64,000 nt of DNA, from NCBI RefSeq assembly GCF_001708445.1, contig NZ_CP015637.1:4217001-4281000 (forward strand), read 5' to 3'. Shown here piece after piece: positions 47,846-59,202 of the stretch (the stretch's first letter is position 1; each line of letters starts with the position of its first letter). Source of the stretch: Pseudomonas fluorescens. Lineage in GTDB: Bacteria; Pseudomonadota; Gammaproteobacteria; Pseudomonadales; Pseudomonadaceae. The position numbers and the translations under genes are program-made. The notes below the pieces were generated by a model that saw only the letters and a list, made by a program, of their open reading frames with translations, was not told the DNA's origin and ran no database searches.

Positions 47846-47945
47846 TGTAGGAGCGAGCTTGCTCGCGAAAAACTCAAGGGCGCCGCGTTCATTCTGGTTT
47901 CACGCGTTATCGTTGACGATTTTCGCGAGCAAGCTCGCTCCTACA
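47846..47945. repeat. REP pair of the TAGGAGCGAGCTTGCTCG type
   Basis: TGTAGGAGCGAGCTTGCTCG and its inverted copy enclose about 55 bp that share CGCCGCGTTCATTC with the broken element at 43029. It lies between lpdV and ilvE. Confidence 0.88.
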
Positions 47946-47964
47946 GACGGCGTTGTGAGCCCGG

Positions 47965-49344
47965 TTAAAGGTGCAAGGCATGCCCGAGCGCACGCAGTGC
48001 CGCTTCCTGCACCGCCTCACCGAGCGTCGGATGGGCATGGATAGTGCCCGCCACGTCTTCCAGGCGCGCGCCCATTTCCAGGCTCAGGCCGAACGCGGTA
48101 GACAGCTCGGACACGCCGGCACCGACGGCTTGCCAGCCGACAATCAGATGATTGTCCCGTCGTGCCACCACCCGTACGAAACCGGTTTTCGACTCCAGGG
48201 TCATCGCGCGGCCGTTGGCGGCAAACGGGAAACTCGACACGATGCAGTCCAGGCCGGCGGCCTTGGCTTCATCGGGCGTCTTGCCGACCACCACCAGTTC
48301 CGGGTCGGTAAAGCACACCGCCGGGATCGCCGCCGGGTTGAATTCGCGGTGTTGACCGCTGATCAGTTCCGCGACCATCTCGCCCTGGGCCATGGCCCGG
48401 TGCGCCAGCATCGGCTCGCCGCTCAGGTCGCCGATCGCCCACACATTGTGCATGCTGGTCTGGCAACGGTTGTTGATCCTGATTGCAGCGCCATTCATCT
48501 CCAGGTCCAGCGCCTCGAGGTTCCAACCCTGGGTATTGGGTTTGCGACCGACGGCCACCAATACCTGGTCGGTCACCAGTGACAAGGTGTCGCCATTCGG
48601 GTCGCGCACTTGCAGGTGGTTGTGTTCGAAGCCGGTGACGCTGTGCTTGAGGTAAAGCTTCACTCCCAGTTGCTTGAGGGACTCAGCCACCGGTTGGGTC
48701 AGTTCGGCGTCATAGGCGGGCAGGATGCGCTCCTGCGCCTCCACCACGCTGACTTCGGCGCCGAGCTTGCGGTAGGCAATGCCCAGCTCCAGGCCGATAT
48801 AGCCACCGCCCACCACAATCAGGCGCTTGGGCACGCGGGTCGGCGCCAGGGCTTCGGTGGAGGAGATGATCGGCCCGCCAATCGGCAGCATCGGCAGGTT
48901 GACGCTTTTCGAGCCGGTGGCCAGCAACAGGTGTTCGCACTGGATGCGCTGGTCGCCGACGTCGACGGTCTTGCCGTCCACCACGTTGGCCCAGCCGTGG
49001 ATCACCTGCACCTTGTGTTTCTTCAGCAGCGCGGCAACGCCAGTGGTCAGGCGATCGACAATGCCGTCTTTCCATTCCACGCTTTTGCGGATGTCCAGGG
49101 TCGGCACATCCACTTCGATGCCCAGCTGGGAACCCTGGCTGTGGTGGATGGTTTGCTGGAACTGTTCGGCCACATGGATCAGGGCCTTGGACGGAATGCA
49201 GCCGATATTCAGGCAGGTACCGCCCAATGCCTGGCCTTCGACCAGAATGGTCGGGATGCCCAACTGGCCGGCGCGAATGGCGGCCACATAACCGCCGGGG
49301 CCGCCGCCGATAATCAGTAGGGTGGTATGCAGTGTTTGAGTCAT
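47965..49344 (-). CDS. lpdV: Dihydrolipoamide dehydrogenase of the branched-chain complex (E3)
   Basis: A 459-residue FAD disulfide reductase that reoxidises dihydrolipoamide on BkdB with NAD. The FAD site is [21 protein letters not shown], the redox disulfide is in [14 protein letters not shown] and the NAD site is [12 protein letters not shown]. The C-terminal [14 protein letters not shown] carries the catalytic His. The ATG at 49344 lies 4 bp after the bkdB stop; a longer upstream frame was rejected. It is the last gene of the bkd operon. Confidence 0.95.
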   Translation of the reverse strand: MTQTLHTTLLIIGGGPGGYVAAIRAGQLGIPTILVEGQALGGTCLNIGCIPSKALIHVAEQFQQTIHHSQGSQLGIEVDVPTLDIRKSVEWKDGIVDRLTTGVAALLKKHKVQVIHGWANVVDGKTVDVGDQRIQCEHLLLATGSKSVNLPMLPIGGPIISSTEALAPTRVPKRLIVVGGGYIGLELGIAYRKLGAEVSVVEAQERILPAYDAELTQPVAESLKQLGVKLYLKHSVTGFEHNHLQVRDPNGDTLSLVTDQVLVAVGRKPNTQGWNLEALDLEMNGAAIRINNRCQTSMHNVWAIGDLSGEPMLAHRAMAQGEMVAELISGQHREFNPAAIPAVCFTDPELVVVGKTPDEAKAAGLDCIVSSFPFAANGRAMTLESKTGFVRVVARRDNHLIVGWQAVGAGVSELSTAFGLSLEMGARLEDVAGTIHAHPTLGEAVQEAALRALGHALHL

Positions 49345-49348
49345 GCCC

Positions 49349-50611
49349 TTACTCCAGGAACAGGCTGGCGGGTTGTTCGAGCAAGCCGCGAATGGCCTGG
49401 ATGAATTGTGCCGCGTCCATGCCATCGACCACTCGGTGATCGAAGGAACTGGAGAGGTTCATCATCTTGCGGATCACGATCTGGCCCTTGATCACCATCG
49501 GCCGTTCGACGATGCGGTTGACGCCGACGATGGCCACTTCCGGCAGGTTCAGCACCGGGGTGCTGACGATACCGCCCAAGGCACCCAGGCTGGTCAGGGT
49601 AATGGTCGACCCCGACAGTTCGTCGCGGCTGGCCTTGCCATTGCGCGCGGCGGTGGCCAGGCGCGCGATTTCCTCGGCATTGCCCCACAGGCTGCGCGCC
49701 TCGGCGTGACGCACCACCGGCACCATCAGCCCCACATCGCTCTGCGTCGCGACGCCCACGTGGACGGCGCCAAGGCGGGTGATGACCTGGGCTTCGTCGT
49801 CGTACCGCGCATTGATCTGCGGGAACTCCCGCAACGCCACGACCATGGCGCGCACGATGAATGGCAGCAGGGTCAGCTTGCCGCGTGTGGCACCGTGCTT
49901 TTCATTGAGGTGCACACGCAATTCGTCCAGGGCGGTGACGTCGATCTCCTCCACATAGCTGAAATGCGCGGCGCGGCGGGTGGCGTCCTGCATGCGCTGG
50001 GCGATCTTGCGGCGCATGCCGATCACCGGGATCTGTTCTTCGTCGTTGCGTTCGGCGTAGGGGTTGGCGGCAGCGGACGTTTTCAGCGAACCCTGCAGCA
50101 AGTAGGCGTCCAGGTCTTCGTGCAGGATCCGGCCGGCAGGGCCCGTGCCCTGGACCAGGCGCAGTTGGATACCCGCATCCAACGCATGCTTGCGCACCGC
50201 GGGGGAGGCCAGTGGACGTTCATTGGCATCGCGAGCCACGGGGGCGTGTGGCGCCACGGCCGGCTTGGCTGCCGGCTTGCTTTCCACCACCGGGGCCGCC
50301 TTGGCTTCAACCACCGGCGCGGCTTTCACCGGTGCCGCGGTGACCGGCGCATCCTTGGTATTGCCTGCGCCTTCCACTTCAATGCTGATCAAGACACTGC
50401 CCACGGCCATGACTTCACCCGGCTCGCCGCCGAGGGCAATCACCCTGCCATGGACCGGCGAGGGAATATCCACCATCGCCTTGTCGGTCATCACATCCGC
50501 CAGCACCTGGTCTTCGACCACCATATCGCCGACCTTCACATGCCAGGCCGACAGTTCAACTTCCGCAATGCCTTCGCCAATGTCCGGCATCTTGATAACG
50601 TGCGTGCCCAT
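49349..50611 (-). CDS. bkdB: Branched-chain keto acid dehydrogenase E2 (lipoamide acyltransferase)
   Basis: A 420-residue core subunit. The N-terminal lipoyl domain carries the lipoylated Lys in [12 protein letters not shown], an Ala/Pro-rich linker spans about residues 90-130, the peripheral subunit-binding domain follows ([22 protein letters not shown]), and the catalytic domain ends with the active-site motif [13 protein letters not shown]. It transfers branched acyl groups to CoA. Its ATG is directly adjacent to the bkdA2 stop. Confidence 0.95.
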   Translation of the reverse strand: MGTHVIKMPDIGEGIAEVELSAWHVKVGDMVVEDQVLADVMTDKAMVDIPSPVHGRVIALGGEPGEVMAVGSVLISIEVEGAGNTKDAPVTAAPVKAAPVVEAKAAPVVESKPAAKPAVAPHAPVARDANERPLASPAVRKHALDAGIQLRLVQGTGPAGRILHEDLDAYLLQGSLKTSAAANPYAERNDEEQIPVIGMRRKIAQRMQDATRRAAHFSYVEEIDVTALDELRVHLNEKHGATRGKLTLLPFIVRAMVVALREFPQINARYDDEAQVITRLGAVHVGVATQSDVGLMVPVVRHAEARSLWGNAEEIARLATAARNGKASRDELSGSTITLTSLGALGGIVSTPVLNLPEVAIVGVNRIVERPMVIKGQIVIRKMMNLSSSFDHRVVDGMDAAQFIQAIRGLLEQPASLFLE

Positions 50612-51670
50612 TCAGACCTCCATGACCCGTTTCAACGCCGCGCCCACTCGGGACGGACCTGGGAAATACGCCCATTCCTGCGCGTGTGGGTAGGGGGTGT
50701 CCCAACCGGTGACGCGTTCGATTGGCGCTTCCAGGTGGTGGAAGCAATGTTCCTGCACCAGCGCCACCAGTTCGGCGCCGAAGCCGCAGGTACGGGTGGC
50801 TTCATGCACCACCACGCAACGGCCGGTCTTTTTCACCGACTTGACGATGGTTTCCAGGTCCAGCGGCCACAGGCTGCGCAGGTCGATGACCTCGGCGTCG
50901 ATGCCGGTCTCCTCGGCGGCGACTTGCGACACATACACGGTGGTGCCGTAGGTCAGCACGGTCACGGCCGAGCCTGGGCGCACGATGGCGGCCACATCCA
51001 GTGGCACGGTGTAGTAACCGTCCGGCACTTGTGCCTGCGGGTGTTTCGACCACGGCGTGACCGGGCGGTCGTGGTGGCCATCGAACGGGCCGTTGTACAG
51101 GCGCTTGGGCTCCAGGAAGATCACCGGGTCATCGTTTTCGATCGAGGCAATCAGCAGGCCCTTGGCGTCATACGGGTTGGACGGCATCACCGTGCGCAGG
51201 CCGCAGACCTGGGTGAACACCGCTTCGATGCTCTGGCTGTGGGTCTGGCCGCCGTAGATGCCGCCGCCGCAGGGCATGCGCATGGTCAGCGGTGCGGTGA
51301 ACTGGCCGGCCGAGCGATAACGCAGGCGCGCGGCTTCCGAGATGATCTGGTCGGTGGCGGGGTAGACGTAGTCGGCGAACTGGATTTCTGCCACCGGGCG
51401 CAGGCCGTAGGCACCCATGCCCACCGCCACGCCGATAATGCCGCTTTCCGAGATCGGTGCGTCGAACACCCGCGAACTGCCGTATTTGCTCTGCAAGCCT
51501 TCGGTGCAACGGAACACGCCGCCGAAATAACCGACGTCCTGGCCGAATACCACCACGTTATCGTCACGCTCAAGCATCACATCCATGGCCGAGCGCAGGG
51601 CCTGGATCATGGTCATGGTGGTGGTGGTCATGGCGGTTTCCAATTCGATGCTGTTGTTGTGATCGTTCAT
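50612..51670 (-). CDS. bkdA2: Branched-chain keto acid dehydrogenase E1 beta
   Basis: A 352-residue transketolase-like subunit (VFGQDVGYFGGVFRCTEGLQ, FDAPISESGIIGVAVGMGAYGLRPVAEIQFADY) that pairs with BkdA1 to decarboxylate branched 2-oxo acids using thiamine diphosphate. The start MNDHNNSIELETAM lies 1 bp after the bkdA1 stop; internal ATG codons at residues 14 and 19 are alternatives. Confidence 0.94.
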   Translation of the reverse strand: MNDHNNSIELETAMTTTTMTMIQALRSAMDVMLERDDNVVVFGQDVGYFGGVFRCTEGLQSKYGSSRVFDAPISESGIIGVAVGMGAYGLRPVAEIQFADYVYPATDQIISEAARLRYRSAGQFTAPLTMRMPCGGGIYGGQTHSQSIEAVFTQVCGLRTVMPSNPYDAKGLLIASIENDDPVIFLEPKRLYNGPFDGHHDRPVTPWSKHPQAQVPDGYYTVPLDVAAIVRPGSAVTVLTYGTTVYVSQVAAEETGIDAEVIDLRSLWPLDLETIVKSVKKTGRCVVVHEATRTCGFGAELVALVQEHCFHHLEAPIERVTGWDTPYPHAQEWAYFPGPSRVGAALKRVMEV

Positions 51671-51671
51671 G

Positions 51672-53102
<1,431 letters not shown>

Positions 53103-53585
53103 ATGCGCAAACTGGACCGTACCGATATCGGCATTCTCAACGCCCTGCAGGAGAATGCGCGCATCACCAACGCCGACCTCGCCCGTTCGGTCAACCTCTC
53201 CCCCACGCCGTGCTTCAACCGGGTCAAGGCGATGGAGGAACTGGGCCTGATCCGTGACCAGGTCACCCTGCTGGATGCCGATTTGCTGGGGCTGCACGTG
53301 AACGTGTTTATCCACGTCAGCCTGGAAAAACAGAACGAACTGGCCTTGCAGCAATTCGAAGGCGCGATTTCCGACCGGCCCGAGGTGATGGAGTGCTATT
53401 TGATGGCCGGCGACCCCGACTATTTGATCCGCGTACTGGTGCCAACGATCCAGTCACTGGAGCGCTTCATGATGGACTTCCTGACCAAAGTGCCGGGGGT
53501 GGCGAATATTCGCTCAAGCTTTGCGCTCAAACAGGTGCGTTACAAGACCGCGTTGCCACTGCCACCGGATGGCTTGATGGTCTGA
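53103..53585 (+). CDS. bkdR: Lrp/AsnC-family activator BkdR
   Basis: A 160-residue regulator. The N-terminal HTH ([43 protein letters not shown]) is typical of Lrp, and the C-terminal RAM/ligand domain ([19 protein letters not shown]) binds amino acids. Divergent position to bkdA1 identifies it as BkdR, which in P. putida activates the operon in response to branched-chain amino acids. Confidence 0.92.
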   Translation: MRKLDRTDIGILNALQENARITNADLARSVNLSPTPCFNRVKAMEELGLIRDQVTLLDADLLGLHVNVFIHVSLEKQNELALQQFEGAISDRPEVMECYLMAGDPDYLIRVLVPTIQSLERFMMDFLTKVPGVANIRSSFALKQVRYKTALPLPPDGLMV

Positions 53586-53629
53586 TACCAACAGGTGATA
53601 AGACTCACCACTTTGATAGTTAGCTAGAT

Positions 53630-53642
53630 AACTAAAGTAGTT
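53630..53642. promoter_or_regulatory. Inverted repeat AACTA-AAG-TAGTT upstream of the chemoreceptor gene
   Basis: A perfect 5-3-5 inverted repeat, 125 bp upstream of the MCP start. It continues as GTTTT. The same pattern TACTA-AAG-TAGTA followed by GTTTT occurs at 63712-63724. It is a candidate binding site for a shared regulator. Confidence 0.5.
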
Positions 53643-53766
53643 GTTTTATTATTTCCACCTATAAATAAAAAATTGCTTAATCAGTCACGTATTTTTCACA
53701 TCCGTTTCAACACATTAACACCCATAAGGCCGTGAAGTTCGCGGCCCAGGAAAGGGGTGAGCCGCG

Positions 53767-55392
53767 ATGTCCATGAGAGCCTTGAAGTTGAACTTTCGTA
53801 CCACGCTATGTTTTGGCGTGGTGTGCCTTCTACTGTTGATACAAGGGGCCATGACGCTGATAAAAGTCGACAAAGTTTATTCGTCGACTGTCGATATAGA
53901 AACTAACTGGCTGCCCAGTATTCGCCTGGGCGGTGAGATAGATGCGGCGTTTTACAAGCTGCGTCTTGATCTGCGTCGTTTTGCCATGGAAAGCGACCAC
54001 CAGGACCCCGCGTCCCTTGAGAAACTCAAAAGCATTCGTGCTGCCGCGCTTGAAGTTGCCGAGCGCTATGCACCGTTAGTGTCGAGCCCCGAGGAACAGG
54101 CCAAGTACAACCAGGCAATGAGCGGGATCAAGAACTACGTCCAGAAAACCGATGAGTTTCTTGCGCAAGTCTCCACCCTGTCCCCTGAGCAGATGTCGAC
54201 TTACTTGCGTGACGTCAACGGGCCTATTGCGCTTGAAGTGCAACGCTCCATCAGCGAACTGATCGAGTTGAATGCCCGCGGCTCCAGCCAGGCGGTGCAA
54301 GTTGCCTCCGGTGAGTATCAAGCCGCGCGTCTGTTTACCTGGCTACTGATGATCGGTTCAGTGCTGGTCACCCTCGTGGTTGCGCGTTTGTTTACCCGCA
54401 GCATTATCAAGCCGGTACGTGAATTGTTGGTGTCGACCGGCAAAATTGCCGACGGCGATTTGCGTGTCGCCATCGCCGTCAACGGCAATGACGAGTTGAC
54501 CGAATTACAACGGTCGACCGCGTCCATGCAAATGAACCTGAAAAGCACCTTGCAGCATATTTCTGAGGCGTCCGGGCAGTTGGCCTCGGCTGCGGAAGAG
54601 ATGAGCGCCATTACCCGCGAGTCCAGTGCAGGGATTGAACGCCAAAGCATGGAGACGGATCAGGCGGCCACGGCGGTTAACGAGATGACGGCGGCGGTGG
54701 AAGAAGTGGCGCGCAATGCGGTTTCGGCTTCCCAGTCGACGCAAGACTCCCAGCGCTCGGCCAAAGTTGGCCATGAGCGGGTGACGCAAACCATCGCCTC
54801 GATCGAGAAACTCAGCGCCACGGTGCAGCAGACCGGTATCGAAGTCGAAGGGTTGGCCAAGCAGGCACAGGACATCGCCCGGGTGGTTGAAGTCATTCGC
54901 TCGATTGCCGAGCAAACCAACCTGCTGGCCTTGAACGCGGCCATTGAAGCCGCCAGGGCAGGGGAGCAGGGGCGGGGCTTTGCGGTGGTGGCCGACGAAG
55001 TGCGGGCACTGGCCCATAGAACGCAAACCTCGACCCAGGAAATCGAGCAGATGATTGCGAAAATCCAGACGTGCTCCAGTGACGCGGTGTCTTCCATGGC
55101 CCTCAACCGCAACGAAGCGCTGGACTCGTTGAAGATCGCCCATGAAGCGGGCCTGGCCATTACTCAGATCACCGAGGCCATCACGGATATCAATGACCGT
55201 AACCTGTTGATTGCGACCGCCTCCGAGGAGCAGGCCCACGTGGCCCGGTCCGTGGACCAGAACCTGATCAGTATTCGCGATCTTTCCATCCAGAGTTCGT
55301 CGGCGGCCGGTCAGACCTCGATCGCCAGCCAAGAGCTGTCGAGGCTGGCGGTGGACCTCAAGCAGATCGTGTCGAAATTTGCCGTAGCCTGA
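53767..55392 (+). CDS. Methyl-accepting chemotaxis protein
   Basis: A 541-residue chemoreceptor. Two transmembrane helices (about residues 13-32 and 190-210) bracket a four-helix-bundle-type ligand-binding domain of about 155 residues. A HAMP domain follows at about 212-265, and the signalling hairpin contains the highly conserved tip [34 protein letters not shown]. No C-terminal CheR-tethering pentapeptide is seen. The ligand is unknown. The promoter has an inverted repeat shared with the PQQ region. Confidence 0.93.
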   Translation: MSMRALKLNFRTTLCFGVVCLLLLIQGAMTLIKVDKVYSSTVDIETNWLPSIRLGGEIDAAFYKLRLDLRRFAMESDHQDPASLEKLKSIRAAALEVAERYAPLVSSPEEQAKYNQAMSGIKNYVQKTDEFLAQVSTLSPEQMSTYLRDVNGPIALEVQRSISELIELNARGSSQAVQVASGEYQAARLFTWLLMIGSVLVTLVVARLFTRSIIKPVRELLVSTGKIADGDLRVAIAVNGNDELTELQRSTASMQMNLKSTLQHISEASGQLASAAEEMSAITRESSAGIERQSMETDQAATAVNEMTAAVEEVARNAVSASQSTQDSQRSAKVGHERVTQTIASIEKLSATVQQTGIEVEGLAKQAQDIARVVEVIRSIAEQTNLLALNAAIEAARAGEQGRGFAVVADEVRALAHRTQTSTQEIEQMIAKIQTCSSDAVSSMALNRNEALDSLKIAHEAGLAITQITEAITDINDRNLLIATASEEQAHVARSVDQNLISIRDLSIQSSSAAGQTSIASQELSRLAVDLKQIVSKFAVA

Positions 55393-55450
55393 TCACACCT
55401 GCGAAATACCCCCGGAGCATGCAACGGCATGGACGCCACGCAGGATGGCT

Positions 55451-56314
55451 TTAGAGCTGATTCAACGGAATCTTCAGGTACACCACCCCATTCCCCTCCG
55501 CGGGCGGCATATTGCCCGCTCGCACATTCACCTGGATCGCCGGCAACAACAGCGTGGGCATCCCAAGGCCCGCATCGCGCTGGGTACGCATCGCCACAAA
55601 CGCCGCTTCGTCCACCCCGTCATGCACATGAATATTCCCCGCGCGCTGCTCGGCCACGGTGGTCAGGCATTGGGCCGCGCGGCCCTCGGGTGGGTAGTCA
55701 TGGCACACGTACAGCCGGGTCTGGGGTGGGAAGGCCAGGAGTTTGCGCATCGACGCATACAACTGGCGCGCATCGCCGCCGGGGAAGTCACAGCGGGCGG
55801 TGCCGACATCCGGCATGAACAGGGTGTCGCCCACCAGGATCAACTGGTCGTCGATCAGGTAGGCCATGTCCGCTGGCGTATGCCCGGGGACGTGCAGGGC
55901 CTGGGCCTTCAGAGAGCCGATGTGGAACACCTCATCCGGTGCAAACAGGTGATCGAACTGCGAACCGTCGACGCGAAATTCCGGCTCCAGATTGAACAGG
56001 TTCTTGAACACGTCCTGCACCTTGCTGATGCACTGGCCAATGGCGATCTTGCCGCCCAGTATCCGCCGCAAGTACGGCGCGGCAGACAGATGGTCCGCAT
56101 GGGCGTGGGTCTCCAGCAGCCACTGCACCTGCAGGTGATGTTCGCGCACAAAAGCAATCACCTTATCGGCCTGGGCGGTGTCGGTGCGTCCGGACGCCGG
56201 GTCGTAGTTGAGCACCGAGTCGACGATGGCGCAGGCGCTGCCATCGGTTTCATAGACGACGTAGGTGTAGGTCGACGATGCCTCGTCCAGAAAGGCTTGA
56301 ATCAACGCTGGCAT
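55451..56314 (-). CDS. blh: MBL-fold persulfide dioxygenase (Blh/ETHE1-like)
   Basis: A 287-residue metallo-beta-lactamase-fold protein with the metal motif ETHAHADHLSAAPYL, HVPGHTPADMAYL and VGDTLFMPDVGTARCDFPGG, which is characteristic of ETHE1/Blh persulfide dioxygenases. It should oxidise glutathione persulfide to sulfite in the cytoplasm. It is divergent from a BigR-like repressor gene and next to a sulfite exporter, consistent with hydrogen sulfide detoxification. Confidence 0.9.
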   Translation of the reverse strand: MPALIQAFLDEASSTYTYVVYETDGSACAIVDSVLNYDPASGRTDTAQADKVIAFVREHHLQVQWLLETHAHADHLSAAPYLRRILGGKIAIGQCISKVQDVFKNLFNLEPEFRVDGSQFDHLFAPDEVFHIGSLKAQALHVPGHTPADMAYLIDDQLILVGDTLFMPDVGTARCDFPGGDARQLYASMRKLLAFPPQTRLYVCHDYPPEGRAAQCLTTVAEQRAGNIHVHDGVDEAAFVAMRTQRDAGLGMPTLLLPAIQVNVRAGNMPPAEGNGVVYLKIPLNQL

Positions 56315-56357
56315 GGCGGCTGTCCCCGGTGAGGAAAAAAGTGATTACAATCAGTTT

Positions 56358-56374
56358 ACATTTACACATAATGT
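56358..56374. promoter_or_regulatory. Candidate BigR operator
   Basis: ACATT-TACACAT-AATGT is an inverted repeat with 5-bp arms in the 94-bp AT-rich divergent region between blh and the ArsR-type gene. Such palindromes are typical of BigR-type operators. Binding is inferred. Confidence 0.45.
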
Positions 56375-56408
56375 TTTGAGCTTAAGTGAGAGAAAGGACC
56401 CGCGGCAA

Positions 56409-56744
56409 ATGGAATCTACTCTGAGTGAAGGCGAAGTCGCCCAGTTGCGCGCGTCGGCGTCCAAGGCGTGTTCCTTGCTCAAGGCCCTGGCCAACGAGGA
56501 TCGCTTGTTGATCCTGTGCCAGTTGACCCAGGGGGAGCGCAATGTCGGCGAGCTGGAAACCATGACCGGTGTGCGCCAGCCCACGCTGTCACAACAGTTG
56601 GGCATCCTGCGCGACGAAGGGCTGGTGTCGACCCGCCGCGAAGGTAAATACATCTTCTACGGCCTGGCCAGCCACGAAGTGATCCAAGTGATGAAGACCT
56701 TGTCCGGTCTTTACTGCGGCGCGGTCATGAAAAGCTGGGCGTGA
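56409..56744 (+). CDS. bigR: ArsR-family sulfide/persulfide-responsive repressor (BigR-like)
   Basis: A 111-residue winged-helix repressor. The HTH region is VGELETMTGVRQPTLSQQLGILRDEGLVSTRREGKYIFYGL. Two Cys residues, one in LLILCQLTQ and one in SGLYCGAVM, correspond to the pair that forms a di- or tetrasulfide in BigR/SqrR. The ATG at 56409 gives MESTLSEGEV; the preceding 32 codons of the open frame overlap the promoter and were rejected. It presumably represses blh and the downstream exporter genes. Confidence 0.88.
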   Translation: MESTLSEGEVAQLRASASKACSLLKALANEDRLLILCQLTQGERNVGELETMTGVRQPTLSQQLGILRDEGLVSTRREGKYIFYGLASHEVIQVMKTLSGLYCGAVMKSWA

Positions 56745-56796
56745 GGCCATACGGCAGCGACCCTTGTGTGCATGACGATAAGAAAGGCGATCGACC

Positions 56797-56916
56797 ATGA
56801 ATGACCAACACTGGGGACCGACCATCAGTGGCGATATCGTTGTCACCGGCGGTTCGGCAGGCATTGGCCTGCTCAAGGGCCGTGAGTGGCAGACCCGTCT
56901 GACCAAGGTGGATTGA
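56797..56916 (+). CDS. 39-aa ORF in the persulfide operon, possibly a gene remnant
   Basis: MNDQHWGPTISGDIVVTGGS followed by AGIGLLKGREWQTRLTKVD. The ATG at 56797 has AAAGG about 10 bp upstream, and the TGA abuts the ATG of the TauE gene, so it would be coupled to it. VVTGGSAGIG resembles a dinucleotide-binding loop, but the ORF is too short for that fold. It could be a genuine small protein or the remnant of a larger gene; no family was recognised. Confidence 0.5.
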   Translation: MNDQHWGPTISGDIVVTGGSAGIGLLKGREWQTRLTKVD

Positions 56917-57729
56917 ATGCTGCTGGCCAGTCTTTTGGGGATGTTGATGGGCCTGGTCATGGGCCTGACCGGTGCCGGTGGTGGCATCCTCGGGGTGCCG
57001 GCGTTGGTACTGGGCCTGGGGTTGAGCATGACCCAGGCCGCGCCGGTGTCGTTGCTTGCCGTGGGCGCGGCGGCGGCGGTCGGGGCGATCGATGGGTTGC
57101 GCCACGGCCTGGTCCGTTATCGCGCCGCGTTGTTGATCGCCTTGCTCGGTGCGCTGTTTTCACCCTTGGGCGTATTTCTCGCCCACCAAATGCCCGAGCC
57201 ACTGCTGATGGGCCTGTTCAGTGCGCTGATGGTGCTGGTGGCCTGGCGCATGCTGCAGCGCGAAAAGGTCGAGACCGGGCCGAGTGACCATGGCGCCGCG
57301 TCCTGGGGCCAGAAAAACTGCATGCTCGACCAGCAGACCGGGCGCCTGGCCTGGACCGCCAAATGCAGCGCGACCTTGGCCGCGTTGGGCGCGGTGACCG
57401 GTGCCGTGTCGGGCCTGCTTGGGGTCGGCGGTGGCTTTCTGATCGTGCCGGCGTTCAAGCAACTGACCGATGTGCAGATGCGTGGCATCGTCGCCACCTC
57501 GTTGATGGTGATCAGCCTGATCTCGTTGATCGGTGTGGCGGGCGCCATGCAGGCCGGTGTGAGCATCGAAGCGGTGGGCTGGGTGTTTATCGGCGCGAGC
57601 ATCGTCGGCATGCTCATCGGCCGGCGCCTGTGTGCGCATAGCCCTGCGCGCACCTTGCAAGTGGGGTTCGCCAGCCTGTGTGTCCTGGTGGCCCTCGGCA
57701 TGTTGGTCAAGGCCGGTCTTACGTCCTAA
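56917..57729 (+). CDS. TauE/SafE-family sulfite or sulfonate exporter
   Basis: A 270-residue membrane protein with about eight helices and two repeats of the TauE/SafE type (MGLVMGLTGAGGGILGVPALVLG and GAVSGLLGVGGGFLIVPAFK). In this operon it probably exports sulfite formed by the Blh-like dioxygenase. Its ATG directly follows the stop of the 39-aa ORF. Confidence 0.9.
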   Translation: MLLASLLGMLMGLVMGLTGAGGGILGVPALVLGLGLSMTQAAPVSLLAVGAAAAVGAIDGLRHGLVRYRAALLIALLGALFSPLGVFLAHQMPEPLLMGLFSALMVLVAWRMLQREKVETGPSDHGAASWGQKNCMLDQQTGRLAWTAKCSATLAALGAVTGAVSGLLGVGGGFLIVPAFKQLTDVQMRGIVATSLMVISLISLIGVAGAMQAGVSIEAVGWVFIGASIVGMLIGRRLCAHSPARTLQVGFASLCVLVALGMLVKAGLTS

Positions 57730-57886
57730 GTGCCGGGCCTGTCTCCGGGCCCGTCTTACGCCCCATTTGCCGGGCTCCCCCGGCCCGCCCAAAGCACCCT
57801 CAAATCACGGCCAAGGCAGCGTAGGCCGGGGCCTGGCATCTTTCGATAATCGCCTCCGACATCACGTCCCTGTTGCGGAGCGCACC

Positions 57887-59062
57887 ATGCATAACAATAA
57901 GAACCTCCCCCTGCGTCTGTTACCTGCTTTTATTCTCAGCCTCGGGCTCAGCCCGTTCGCCGATGCGGAAATCATGCTGTATGACAAAGACGACACGACC
58001 TTTTCCACCGATGGCTACATCAACGCCTTCTACGTCAACAGCAAGGTGGACCGCGCCGGAGACCAATACGATCGGCGCCAGGCGCGGGTGAAGATGGGCT
58101 TCTTGCCCAACTACCTGGGCTTCAACATGAGCAAGCAGGCTGACGACCTCAAGCTCGGCGCCCGCGCATCGTTCTGGGTGACCATCAACGACAGCGAAAC
58201 CAATGGCACCGACACCGCCATCGACGTGCGCCAGTTCTACGGCACCGTGGCCAACCCGGAGTGGGGCGAGGTGCTGATCGGCAAGGATTTCGGCCTGTTC
58301 GCGCGCTCCAATATCCTGCTCGATGAGCTGCTCGCGGGCTACGGTCAGGTCAGCGACAGCCTCGGCCTGGTGGATGGCGGCGGGGTGTCGTTCGGCAATA
58401 TCGGCAGCGGTTACCCGTACCCGTTCCCCACCTCGCAGATCACCTACCGCACCCCGGTGATGGATGGCCTACGCATTGCCGTGGGCATCCTCGACCCGGT
58501 GGATACCAACGACAGCAGCCCCCAAGGCAAGGCCTACCAGAAGAACCCGCGCACCGAGAGCGAGGTCACCTACCAGTTCGACCTCGGCGGGGCGAAAATC
58601 TACAGCTGGCTCAACGGCAGCTACCAGACCTCCGACAACACCGACTCGACCGTGGCGTCCGTCACCTCCAAGGGCCTGGGCTATGGCGTGCAGGCGAAAA
58701 TGGGCGGCCTGTCCTTGACCGGCTCGGGCTTCCAGGCCAAGGGCATCAACCCGTTCTTCACCAACAATGCCGGCGAGGCGACCCTGCGTAATGTCGACAG
58801 CAACGGCTACCTGCTCCAGGGCTCGTACAAGCTGGGCAAGAACCGCCTGGCGTTGTCCTATGGCAAGACCCAGGACGACGGCAACGGCGTGGTGGGCAGC
58901 GGCGCGGATTATGAGACCCGGGGCATTGCACTGTTCCACGACGTGAATGCCAACCTGAAGCTGGTGGCCGAGTACAACCAGTTCCAGATCAAGGGGCATG
59001 ACACCCGCGCGCAGAATGAAGACACCGATACCTTCGCCGTCGGAGCCGTGCTCACCTGGTAA
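57887..59062 (+). CDS. Outer membrane porin
   Basis: A 391-residue beta-barrel protein. The signal peptide ends at PFADA-EIM. Features of general Gram-negative porins include DGYINAFYVNSKVD, GARASFWVTIND, VLIGKDFGLFARSNILLDELLAGYG and the terminal FAVGAVLTW. Porins of this kind are found beside PQQ-alcohol dehydrogenase genes; a specific substrate cannot be assigned. The ATG at 57887 has GCGGAG upstream; the longer open frame overlaps TauE and was rejected. Confidence 0.85.
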   Translation: MHNNKNLPLRLLPAFILSLGLSPFADAEIMLYDKDDTTFSTDGYINAFYVNSKVDRAGDQYDRRQARVKMGFLPNYLGFNMSKQADDLKLGARASFWVTINDSETNGTDTAIDVRQFYGTVANPEWGEVLIGKDFGLFARSNILLDELLAGYGQVSDSLGLVDGGGVSFGNIGSGYPYPFPTSQITYRTPVMDGLRIAVGILDPVDTNDSSPQGKAYQKNPRTESEVTYQFDLGGAKIYSWLNGSYQTSDNTDSTVASVTSKGLGYGVQAKMGGLSLTGSGFQAKGINPFFTNNAGEATLRNVDSNGYLLQGSYKLGKNRLALSYGKTQDDGNGVVGSGADYETRGIALFHDVNANLKLVAEYNQFQIKGHDTRAQNEDTDTFAVGAVLTW

Positions 59063-59136
59063 CCCCTGCACTGCAATCCAACTGGAGGGGCGGTGCGATA
59101 CCGTGAAACTTCATCCCATCGCATCCCCCCACCCAG

Positions 59137-59149
59137 TACCCAAGTAGCA
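59137..59149. promoter_or_regulatory. Degenerate copy of the TACTA-AAG-TAGTA motif upstream of the FIST gene
   Basis: TACCC-AAG-TAGCA matches the 63712 site at 10 of 13 positions, 54 bp upstream of the FIST gene. It may be a weak site of the same regulator, or chance. Confidence 0.3.
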
Positions 59150-59202
59150 TAGGTCCCGCCCCCCGCCCTTCGTACACTCATGCCTCAGAGGGGGAACCAA
59201 CG

